Shown one piece after another: positions 1 to 6,542 of a DNA stretch of 7,334 nucleotides (positions are counted from its first letter, which is position 1; the number at the start of each line of letters is the position of its first letter). Made by a program: the position numbers and the translations under genes. Source of the DNA: Clostridia bacterium (GTDB lineage Bacteria; Bacillota; Clostridia; Lachnospirales; WQUN01); contig BNUF01000115.1 of the NCBI GenBank assembly GCA_025997155.1, positions 1 through 7,334 of the forward strand, written 5' to 3'. Under the pieces are notes generated by a model. It did no database searches. It worked only from the letters and a program-made list of their open reading frames with translations, and was not told where the DNA came from.

Positions 1-127
1 TGGGATTGCATAAAGGAAAACCACCGTTTATTATCGCAACTGAAGGAAGAGATAGACGGTGTTGATTATCGGAATTATTTGATTGGCGCAAAGAAGACCT
101 GTTTCAAAATCAACAACGCTAAGACAG
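1..127 (+). repeat. 127-bp perfect direct repeat, left copy
   Basis: Identical to 674-800 base for base, starting TGGGATTGCATAAAGG and ending AAGACAG. The repeat may extend further left beyond the window. Confidence 0.95.
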
Positions 128-132
128 CATAG
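1..132 (+). pseudogene. Internal fragment of ISNCY-like DDE transposase (copy A), fused to intron debris
   Basis: Frame 1 reads WDCIKENHRLLSQL and onwards. It is identical at nucleotide level over 1-127 to 674-800, inside the longer transposase copy downstream. Identity ends abruptly after AAGACAG at 127; two codons later (130-132) a TAG ends the frame. The sequence from 128 on belongs to a group II intron RT. The piece corresponds to the region just after the first catalytic Asp of the transposase and holds no complete catalytic centre. Its left side runs off the window, so the true length of copy A is unknown. Perfect identity over 127 bp suggests recent duplication, gene conversion, or an assembly artefact. 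Confidence 0.85.
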
Positions 133-278
133 CGAAATTCTATATGAATGTCCGCAGGATATGGTTCAAATGGATTAACCGATGTTCAGCAAAAGTGACA
201 AAGAACTGGGAACAGTTCGACGACTACTTACGGGACTATCTACTACCGAAACCAAGAATAGTACACTCGTTTAGCTAA
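129..278 (+). pseudogene. C-terminal tail of group II intron reverse transcriptase/maturase, detached
   Basis: Frame 3 reads IAKFYMNVRRIWFKWINRC, then a WEQFDDYL segment, and ends LLPKPRIVHSFS followed by TAA at 276-278. These are hallmarks of the end of domain X and the short D region of LtrA-like, endonuclease-lacking intron proteins: the VRRIWFKWxNR motif and a terminal LPKPRIVHS. There is no start and no RT domain; the upstream 127 bp are transposase. The minus-strand RT ending at 1779 stops at YGVSLN, only a few residues before this tail should begin, so the two pieces fit as one ~440-aa protein. What is seen is the motif match and complementarity; that they come from one intron copy is inference. 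Confidence 0.8.
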
Positions 279-293
279 GCGAATCTTTTTTCA

Positions 294-370
294 GAAGAAC
301 CGGATGCCTTCTTTGGTCGGGCACAGTAACCGTGGGGGCTCCGGGTGGGTAACTGCCTGGTTCTACCCGG
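294..370 (+). ncRNA. Group II intron 3' end, domains V and VI, degenerate
   Basis: Eighteen bases after the RT stop comes GAACCGGATGCC (297-308), then GGGCAC (319-324), then GGGGGCT and a hairpin with CCGGGT (341-346) pairing ACCCGG (365-370) around GGGTAACTGCCTGG. The order matches the domain V to domain VI end of bacterial group II introns; the A residues at 351-352 are candidates for the branch-point bulge. Domain V appears damaged. The canonical start GAGCC is GAACC here, so the AGC triad would read AAC, and the 3' strand expected to pair with GAACCGG (CCGGTTC) is instead AGTAACC. The intron 3' splice point is probably near 366-372, but I cannot fix it to the base. Confidence 0.6.
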
Positions 371-424
371 CTAGCTTTCACGTTACTCCGGAATGGATAG
401 GCAAAAAAATTGACAAAAAGTTGA

Positions 425-1558
425 CCTTTTATTGACAAACAGCAGGACGACTCAAGGGTATGTGAAAAGTTTTTGAAGCTGGATAGGAAATTATTCAGCG
501 AAAAGACCTGGCAAAAATATATATCAAGAATCACGGCGGATAGTCTTGATAAATTAATGGTGGGGATAAACAAAATTGCAATAGGGCTTGGGTATGAAGA
601 TTTGAAAAAAATAGTGGAAGACAGCACGGCAGTGGAAAAAAATATCCATTATCCGACAAACAATTCACTTGTTTGGGATTGCATAAAGGAAAACCACCGT
701 TTATTATCGCAACTGAAGGAAGAGATAGACGGTGTTGATTATCGGAATTATTTGATTGGCGCAAAGAAGACCTGTTTCAAAATCAACAACGCTAAGACAG
801 ATGACAAGCGGGTAAAACTATTCAAAAAACAGTTGGTGACTTTCACCAAGACGATAAACCAGCTGTCAAATGCGGTAAAAAAAAAGTCTGTTTATATGGG
901 TCTAACCCCTCTCGCGATGGGGGTTATAGTATTAATGGAGAACTTCTTGCCCGTCGCGCAAAAAGTATTTTCGATTACCTATCGGCACGAGATCAAGGGA
1001 GAAAAGGTCCCTAATGATGAAAAAATCTTTTCGATATACGAACAGCATACGGATATAGTGGTAAAAGGCAAGCGGGAAATAGTATTTGGACATAAAGTTG
1101 ATTTTGTATGCGGGCGGAGCAATCTGATATTGGGAGTGAATGTAACGAAAGGGAATCCGAGCGATACAACATTATACGAAGGAGCGATGGACAAACTGAT
1201 AAGGGATTATGGAAAAGTTCCTGATTCAAGCACAACTGATGGCGGATATGCAAGTAAGAAAAACCAGGAATATGCAAAGAAACTCGGTGTCAAAAATATA
1301 GTATTCAACAAAATTGTTGGAAGCCTAAAAAACATTACCAGCAGCAAAAACATGGAAACACGTTTAAAAAAGTGGCGCAGCAGTGCTGAAGCTATAATAT
1401 CAAATTTGAAACGCGGTTTTGACTTGAGAAGATGTATGTGGAAAGGCAGCGCTCATTTTGACCAAAAAGTATATTGGAGCGTGATCGGTTATAACATCCG
1501 TGTCATGGCGGCGCACGTTCTGGAAACATTCCGGCTTGAATCTCCGGTACAGGCTTAA
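425..1558 (+). pseudogene. ISNCY-like DDE transposase (copy B), N-terminally truncated
   Basis: This would be a cut-and-paste type DDE transposase acting on its own insertion-sequence ends. The open frame runs from 425 and includes DSRVCEKFLKL, a segment I associate with the N-terminal part of ISNCY-type transposases, upstream of the only possible start (TTG at 473, no ribosome site). That TTG is therefore not the native start, and the true N-terminus is lost. Numbering from the TTG, the catalytic triad looks intact: D50 in EDSTAVEKNIHYPT, D256 in TTDGGYAS and E306 in SSAEAIISNLKR. HTDIVVKGKR (about 192-201) and FGHKV (205-209) are family-typical. The gene sits directly after group II intron domain VI, so the intron may have been inserted in its 5' part. 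A different frame (400-429) would join it if one T of the TTTT run at 427-430 were removed. The family name is from memory. Confidence 0.75.
674..800 (+). repeat. 127-bp perfect direct repeat, right copy
   Basis: The copy within the longer transposase gene. The two copies are offset by 673 bp and flank the intron 3' fragment. Confidence 0.95.
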
Positions 1559-1778
1559 AACACCGGAAGAAATGGCGTACTTTTAGTGATTTAAGGGGGT
1601 ATTATGCCCATTTCAATCTCGTTTCCGTAAAAATACTGGGCAAACTGACTTTTTTGGTCGTTTTTATGATCGCCTAAAAAGCAAAACTACTTTCTCAAGG
1701 TTGTTTCGAGCAATCTGTGGGCAGTTTTACGCAAAAATACCAGTGCAGGCTATTTTTTTTCGACTTTAGGGTTAGACA
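1559..1778. other. Non-coding 3' part of the insertion sequence
   Basis: This 220-bp AT-rich stretch between the transposase stop and the RT junction has no open frame worth calling in either direction. It contains poly-T and poly-A runs (for example eight T at 1753-1760) but no convincing stem followed by a T-run, so I do not call a terminator. Confidence 0.5.
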
Positions 1779-2954
1779 CTAATTAAGAGATACACCGTAG
1801 TAGGCATAGTGTCCCTGGAGTTTCTTTGATAGCGCCTTGTGCTGTTCCTTCCTTGAATAGTGTCTGTGCTCCCTGCACCACTGCCCTATCGCTTTTAGGC
1901 TCCGGCTTAACCGCTTGCTGTCCGTTTTCCGTCCGACCATCCACCGCCCTTTCCGTGACTTCATCCAATAATGTTTAAAGCCCAGGAAGGTGAAACTTCC
2001 GTTTCCGTGTACCTTCGGTCCGATGTGGCTGTCTCGTTCCGGTCTGGTGAAGTCTACCAGCTTGGTTTTCTCCGGGTGTATGGTTAATCCATATTTCGCA
2101 AAACGGAGCGCCAGCACCTTCATAATCCGGTCGGCATCCTCCTTCTTTTCGCACCCGATGATTGCGTCATCCGCGTACCGTACCATGAATGATTTCCCTT
2201 CAAGGCGCGGTTGTACGGTTTCCACAAACCAGCTATCCAGTACTTCATGGAGGTATATGTTGCTCAGTATTGGTGAAATCACTCCTCCCTGCGGTGTTCC
2301 GGCGGTGTTGTACCGCACGTCTCCCCGCTCCATTACCCCGGCGTTCAGCCACTTCCCGATTATCCTTTGTATCACCCCATCGCTAACCCTGCGTCCCAGT
2401 ATCTCCCGGAGTTTGTCGTGTGGTATGGTGTCGAAATATTTACTGATGTCCATGTCGATGATGTATCCGCTCTTGATGTTCATACTTTCGTTTCGGATTC
2501 GGTCGATGGCTTGATGGGCCGATCTCCCCAGCCTGAACCCGTAGGAAAAGTCATAAAACACTTCCTCGTATATCGGTTCCAGTACCAGTTGAACCGCCCG
2601 CTGGAGTATTTTGTCCTCATACGTCGGTATCCCTATGGGCCGCTTTTCGGTTGTACTCCCGGCTTTCGGGATGTATACCCGCCGTACCGCCGGCGCCCGG
2701 TAGTTCCCGCTTTTCAGATGGTCTACCAAGCTCTGTAGTTTCCCCCACAGGTCGCCCTTCTCGTACTCCTCCGCTCCTACTCCGTCTATCCCTTTCGCTC
2801 CGTCACGGCGCGTCAATTCATAGGCGCAATACATCCATTCCACATCAATATGATGTGCCAAACTTACCAAACTTTCTCCCGGGTGTTTCCGGACCGCTTC
2901 CGCTATCCGCCGCTGTTTCGTTGACAGTGTATCCCAGAACTTCTGTGTGTCCAT
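1779..2954 (-). pseudogene. ltrA: Group II intron reverse transcriptase/maturase, C-terminally truncated
   Basis: The multifunctional intron protein helps its RNA fold for splicing and copies it into DNA at new sites (retrohoming). In order: an N-terminal RT0-like region to about residue 90; YIPKAGSTTEKRPIGIPTYEDK (about 94-115); SYGFRLGRSAHQAI (137-150); IDMDISKYFDTIPHDKL with D167 and D169; GTPQGGVISPILSN (219-232); and the catalytic YADD at 260-263. Domain X follows, with FTFLGFKHYW (321-330) and GHYAYYGVSLN at the end (381-391). The frame then stops at once where insertion-sequence DNA begins. Intact relatives continue for another ~50 residues; that tail is found on the plus strand at 129-278. 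The ATG at 2954 is supported by GAGGGGG (2967-2961) six bases upstream. The polymerase core is intact, but maturase function is doubtful without the end of domain X. Confidence 0.9.
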
Positions 2955-2960
2955 ACTGTT

Positions 2961-2967
2961 CCCCCTC
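2961..2967 (-). promoter_or_regulatory. Ribosome binding site of the intron RT
   Basis: The minus strand reads GAGGGGG six bases before the ATG at 2954-2952, which fixes this start over internal methionines. Confidence 0.6.
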
Positions 2968-3122
2968 GTCGGTTCTTCTCTCAGGTACAGCCCTTCCCTC
3001 TTTCCATAGGCCAGGGTCCCGGTGGGTCCGGTTCCCCTGTGTTATCGGTATTATGACTGCACTACGACTACTCATGGTTCTTCCCATCGCACTTCGTTTT
3101 CCTCGTTTGATGGTACTGGTAT

Positions 3123-3139
3123 CGGACCTTTGGTCCGCG
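3123..3139. repeat. Short palindrome CGGACC-TTT-GGTCCG, first member
   Basis: A six-base stem with a TTT loop at 3123-3137. Together with the next two bases it forms a 17-base inverted copy of 3272-3288. It lies in the intron ribozyme region. Confidence 0.7.
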
Positions 3140-3271
3140 TTTCCCTGTTTTCGTGTTACTCCTCCAGTTTCCCGGTTTCGTCTCTTCTTCCCCTGGGATA
3201 GGTTGGAAGCCTGGACAATTTATATCCCGCCTGCCCGCAGCGGCTCTGTGCTTCCAGAAACCATGAGTTCT

Positions 3272-3288
3272 CGCGGACCAAAGGTCCG
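3272..3288. repeat. Short palindrome CGGACC-AAA-GGTCCG, second member
   Basis: The exact reverse complement of 3123-3139 over 17 bases and itself a six-base stem hairpin with an AAA loop (3274-3288). It could be part of the intron fold or an inserted small repeat. Confidence 0.7.
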
Positions 3289-3491
3289 AACGTTCCCGTA
3301 TGACCTGCTGTACATATGCCCCGCTCTCTGACCCCGGCCGGGGTGTTCCGCTCGCTTATCGCGGTTCACTATTGCTCCCGTCGTCGTAAAAACGAAAGCC
3401 CCTTGCGATAACAAAACTTTCGAGGCTCAATCACGCGGCTTTTGTACTCGCTGTATACGCTTCACAAACCTTGTCGCCAAGGCCCATGCAT

Positions 3492-3506
3492 CGAACCAGA
3501 GGTTCG
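3492..3506. repeat. Palindrome CGAACC-AGA-GGTTCG near the intron 5' end
   Basis: A six-base stem and three-base loop with the same 15-base architecture as the CGGACC palindromes but a different stem sequence. It overlaps the candidate intron start on the minus strand, which makes that start less certain. Confidence 0.5.
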
Positions 3507-3509
3507 CAC

Positions 3510-3831
3510 TCGCTTCCAGTGATTTGCTAAATCTTTCTGGGTGAAGTGCGCTATATTCTTAGCGGTTTCACTAGGTCATGTTGAAAGGTTTATCCTATTT
3601 CCTCCTTTCACGAGCTTTCGTGACGCAATACGACGCTTTTATAGCCCGAATAAGGAAACCGTAGGTTTCCGTGAAAAACAACACCTTTGGGGGATTTTCA
3701 AATTCATCAGTTAGATAAATCCTTGTCCTGTAAAGAATTAGCGTTGCTGGTTCGGTGTGCCGAATTCTAGCAGCCTGTTGCACTTCTCTGGGGGGATCGC
3801 CAAAACCGGGGCAGTATGATACCCTGAAAGC
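3510..3831. other. Intergenic stretch between group II intron and IS1182-type transposase
   Basis: About 320 bases with no supportable gene; open frames here are short and lack family signals. It holds two hairpins, TCACGA-GCTT-TCGTGA (3608-3623) and GGAAACC-GTA-GGTTTCC (3654-3670). It also has a strong Shine-Dalgarno-like AAGGAGGA on the minus strand near 3605-3598 that is followed by stops rather than a gene, perhaps a leftover of the locus the intron entered. The left end of the IS1182-type element must lie somewhere before 3832, but I could not identify its inverted repeat. Confidence 0.5.
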
Positions 3832-4707
3832 ATGAGTATACGATTTGTAAATATAGACCGGGACACGCCGATGCTGTTTCCGGTAGATATGCGTGATTGG
3901 CTGCCGGGGAATCACTTAGTCCATTTTATCGTGGACGCCGTAGAAAAGCTTAACGTGGAAAACTTCAGAATAAACTATACGGGAAGCGGGGATGAGCAGT
4001 ACCCGCCGGAGATGATGCTGGCATTGTTGATCTATTGTTATGCGACCGGAACGTTTAGCTCGCGGAAGATAGAGAGTGCGACTTATACAGATATAGCAGC
4101 GCGGTATATTTGTGGAGGAGCAGCGCATCCGGACCATACGGTGTTGTGCCGGTTTCGGGTGAATAACAAAGAAGCGTTTGCGGAATCCTTCACAAAAGTA
4201 TTGGTACTGGCACAGGAGATGGGTCATCTAAAAAAAGTCGGCGGGATAAGTGTGGACGGGACCAAAATACACGCGAACGCGAGCAAACACTCGGCAGTCA
4301 GTTATAAAAAAGCCGTAGAGATGATAGGAGAGATAGAAAAGGAAGTAGCGGAACTGATTGCGAAGGCGGAACAAGCGGACAGTACGCCGCTTGAGGATGG
4401 ACTTACGATACCGGAAGAGATAGCGTTACGAGAAAAGCGGAAGGCGAAATTGGAGCAGGCGAAGGCAGCTATGGAAGCTCGGTACGCAGAGGCGCAGAAA
4501 GCGAAAGAGGAACTGAAAAGGGCGGAAAAGGAGAGGAAAACGGGGCAAAGTGATGATAAATCACCTGAAAAGACGGATCAGACCGGAGGAAGTCCGGCTG
4601 ATACCGTAAGGCCCCCTGCGGTAAATCTCAACAAGCCGCTTGACGAGTATCAATATAACTTTACCGACCCCGAGAGCCGGATAATGAAGGCGGGGAACGG
4701 GAAACAT
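3832..4707 (+). pseudogene. IS1182-family transposase, N-terminal 292 codons
   Basis: The start ATG at 3832 gives MSIRFVNIDRDTPMLFPVDM, a classical IS1182-family beginning. It is followed by a helical DNA-binding region with YPPEMMLALLIYCYATGTFSSRKIE (57-81) and YTDIAARYICGG (85-96). The first catalytic aspartate is D142 in ISVDGTKIHANASKHSAVSY. A long charged helical insert runs from about 160 to 260. The family motif NFTDPESRIMKAGNGKH ends at residue 292. Normally the remaining catalytic core, with the second Asp and the Glu, would follow; here the frame passes into DnaE sequence, so the enzyme is dead. No good ribosome site precedes the ATG. The last transposase-like codon is CAT at 4705-4707. 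Confidence 0.88.
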
Positions 4708-5607
4708 TTGGAAAAAGATATCAAATATCAGGAATTTTTTACCCTTGCCCGAAGGCTGGAAAGAAAAAATCACCATACGGCATTACATGCCGCAGGGCTT
4801 GTTATTACCAGAAATGACCTGACCGACTATGTACCCATCTACCGTGATGCAAAAACTGGAACTATTGCCACCCAGTATGCCATAGATGATCTTGAAGATT
4901 GCGGCCTGGTTAAGTTTGACATTGTAGGTCTGACAACCCTTAGCCAAATAAAAAATACCGAAGAATTGGTTCGTAAGAGAGGAGACGCCTGTGCTACATT
5001 CAGTATTGACGCCATTCCCTTAGACGATCCTATTACCTTCAGGCTTTTGAAAAATGGTGATAGCGATGGCGTGTTTCTATTTAAATCAGAAGGGATGCGG
5101 AAAGTATTGAAACAGGTAAAACCTGACTGTATTGAAGACCTTATTGCGCTCAATTCTCTCTACAGGCCGGGACCCCTGGATTATATTCCTCAATTTATTG
5201 ATTCCAAATGAGGGCGGCAGCCCATTGAATACCCCGATCCATGTCTGGAGGACATTCTTAAAGAAACCTATGGTATTATTGTTTACCAGGAACAGATCAT
5301 GGAGATAGTAAATAGAATTGCCGGTTACCGCTTGGGCCAGGCGGATATGTTCCGCCGGGCCATGGGAAAGAGAAAACCAGAAGTTATCCGGAAAGAGAAA
5401 GAGAAGTTCCTCGCAGGGGCCGTTGTCAATGGTTTTACAGAAAAAAGTGCGTCCCGAATCTTCGAGTTTCTTCTTCCTTTTATCGGAATTGCTTTCAATA
5501 AAAGCCATGCGGCGGCTTATGCCCTTGTTGAATACCAGACCGCCTATCTCAAAGCTAATTTTCCCGAGGAATTCAGTAAAACATTTTTTTGCTATGGCAC
5601 TCCCTGA
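4708..5607 (+). pseudogene. dnaE: DNA polymerase III alpha subunit (dnaE) internal fragment with nonsense codon
   Basis: Intact DnaE is the ~1150-aa replicative polymerase; this piece covers about 290 internal residues of palm and fingers. The frame fused to the transposase continues LEKDIKYQEFFTLARRLE, then ALHAAGLVITRNDLTDYVP and GLVKFDIVGLTTL, where the Asp in KFD aligns with catalytic D555 of E. coli. LYRPGPLDYIPQFIDSK is followed by TGA at 5209-5211, and the same frame resumes GRQPIEYPDPCLEDILKETYG, IVYQEQIMEI, AGYRLGQADMFRRAMGKRKPE and FNKSHAAAYALVEYQTAYLK. Homology ends after FPEEF, about 5571, and an unrelated TGA closes the frame at 5605-5607. Drift at conserved spots (FIGIAFNKSH for the usual AGYGFNKSH, DIVGLTTLS for DFLGLkTLT) supports decay. 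A functional dnaE must exist elsewhere. Confidence 0.9.
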
Positions 5608-5672
5608 CAGACCAGCCGTGCTATTTTTGCAGTATATCAGATTACGGAGGCCAAAATGAATTTAAAAGCAGG
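5575..5672. other. Junction DNA after dnaE fragment, with orphan ribosome site and start
   Basis: No family match is seen. GGAGG at 5646-5650 stands five bases before ATG at 5656-5658, opening a 39-codon frame (MNLKAGYCIIPLLF and onwards) to 5775. That frame runs antisense through the end of the DUF4116 gene, so it may be the first few codons of a lost gene rather than a real product. Confidence 0.3.
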
Positions 5673-6503
5673 TTATTGCATAATTCCCCTATTGTTCTGT
5701 AAAACAGTAGAAAATCTATTAATTTGTTCTTTTAATTCCTTATATAAAGGCATAAACGAACAACCATTGTTGTAAGTCCTAACAAGTTCAAATTCGCCGG
5801 TCTCCTTCTTATGAAGCTTTGCGCCGTTACTCGTGAGCGCGGCAAGACACAGCCCTTCTGTCATAATCGCATCAGGCACATCCATAATTGCTCGTACATC
5901 ATTTTTAACTGCGATTAGACAAAGTTTCGCAGTCCTTAATGCTTCAGGGACAAATTTGAGAAAGTAACCGTGGTGTGTTACTGTCACGCGGCACATTTTT
6001 TTTGTTTTCAACTGCTCCGGCACAAATTTAAGCGAATAAGCATCATTTTTAACTGCGGCCAGACAAAGTTCAGATGTTTTCAATTCCTCGGGCACAAACA
6101 CCAATTCATCGCCTCTATTCGTAACAGCGGCAAAGCAGAGTTCTGGGGTTTTCAATCTTTCGGGTACAAACGCAAACGCACCGGAACAATAATAACTCGT
6201 AACAGCGGCAAGACACATTTCAGGTGTTTTGAGTTGTTCCGGCACATGCTCAAGTGCCCTGCCTTCCCGGGAGACGGCAATTAAACATATTTCAGGCGTA
6301 CGCAGTTTTTTGGGTATGAGTTTAAGCGTTGGTCCAACAACGCACCAATAACCCTCATCATTATCTGAGGCTATAACCGCACCTTTAATTCCGGCAAGAC
6401 AGATTTCTGGTGTTCGAAATTTTGTAGGCACAAACTCAAGCATTAAACCTTTCTGTGTGACTGCGGCAAGATAAAACTCAAATGTCTTCGCCTCTTTAGG
6501 CAT
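5673..6503 (-). CDS. DUF4116 repeat protein, 276 aa
   Basis: The protein is built from about eight or nine tandem units of ~24 residues with the pattern VPexLKTPElCLAAVtnxGxxLkF. The conserved cysteine recurs at residues 35, 73, 97, 123, 147, 171, 195 and 219, that is every 24 residues, with one 26-residue spacing and one long unit of 38 residues carrying an insertion (about 40-58). This is the signature of DUF4116, a family of unknown function forming helical solenoids. No signal peptide or membrane segment is visible, so it is probably cytoplasmic or exported by a non-obvious route. The last ~45 residues form a non-repeat tail. The start at 6503 follows AGGAGGT (6523-6517) at a long 13-base spacing, and no better in-frame start exists. 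The frame is uninterrupted, unlike its neighbours. A protein-interaction role is only a guess. Confidence 0.85.
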   Translation of the reverse strand: MPKEAKTFEFYLAAVTQKGLMLEFVPTKFRTPEICLAGIKGAVIASDNDEGYWCVVGPTLKLIPKKLRTPEICLIAVSREGRALEHVPEQLKTPEMCLAAVTSYYCSGAFAFVPERLKTPELCFAAVTNRGDELVFVPEELKTSELCLAAVKNDAYSLKFVPEQLKTKKMCRVTVTHHGYFLKFVPEALRTAKLCLIAVKNDVRAIMDVPDAIMTEGLCLAALTSNGAKLHKKETGEFELVRTYNNGCSFMPLYKELKEQINRFSTVLQNNRGIMQ

Positions 6504-6516
6504 ATTCCTGCTTTTG

Positions 6517-6523
6517 ACCTCCT
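6517..6523 (-). promoter_or_regulatory. Ribosome binding site of the DUF4116 gene
   Basis: AGGAGGT on the minus strand, 13 bases before the ATG. The spacing is longer than usual, but the match to the 16S tail is strong and no alternative site or start is present. Confidence 0.5.
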
Positions 6524-6542
6524 AAAAATTATTGCTTCCATT

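Larger units (their letters stand above)
425..1780 (+). mobile_element. Partial ISNCY-like insertion sequence with putative right end
   Basis: The element holds the truncated transposase and about 220 bp of 3' non-coding DNA. The likely right terminus is the sequence ending CTTTAGGGTTAGACACT near 1780, placed there because the minus-strand RT frame breaks at exactly this point (its last sense codon ends at 1782). No left inverted repeat can be paired with it in the window, because the left end was lost upstream of 425. The terminal repeat assignment is inferred from the junction, not from a matched repeat. Confidence 0.5.
2955..3509 (-). ncRNA. Group II intron ribozyme 5' region (domains I to IV)
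   Basis: About 555 bases upstream of the RT start contain no convincing gene but are rich in stable hairpins, as expected of ribozyme domains I to III and the ORF-containing domain IV. Examples are CCTTG-GCGA-CAAGG with a GNRA tetraloop (3482-3469 on the minus strand), CGAACC-TCT-GGTTCG (3506-3492), the 14-bp perfect palindrome at 3331-3344, and two GGACC-AAA/TTT-GGTCC hairpins. A candidate 5' splice end is GTGCG at 3509 on the minus strand, resembling the GUGYG consensus, but it overlaps a palindrome and could be chance. The reconstructed intron (3509 to 1781 plus 128 to ~370) would be about 1.97 kb, a normal length. Confidence 0.55.

Noticed and set aside
410..460. TTGACA boxes as a sigma-70 promoter for the transposase
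   Set aside because: No TATAAT-like element lies 16-18 bases downstream of any of the three boxes.
1779..2954. Retron or diversity-generating retroelement RT, a possible defence system
   Set aside because: The motifs (YIPKAGS, SYGFRLGRSAHQAI, PQGGVISPILSN, YADD, then a domain X) and the adjacent domain V/VI remnant identify a group II intron RT. No template/variable repeat pair or msr/msd structure was seen.
1990..3331. Several plus-strand open frames of 65 to 226 codons
   Set aside because: They are antisense to the RT gene and ribozyme region, have Ser/Pro/Leu-rich shadow composition and no motifs or ribosome sites.
3331..3344. GC-rich perfect palindrome as a terminator
   Set aside because: No T-run follows on either strand, and it lies inside the intron ribozyme region, where such helices are expected.
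3595..3915. 106-codon minus-strand frame
   Set aside because: It overlaps the start of the transposase antisense, has no recognisable motif, and its C-terminal part crosses hairpins of the intergenic stretch.
5209..5211. TGA read as tryptophan or selenocysteine in the dnaE fragment
   Set aside because: No other gene here uses TGA as sense, the position is not conserved Trp or Cys in DnaE, and the fragment is truncated at both ends, so a nonsense mutation is simpler.
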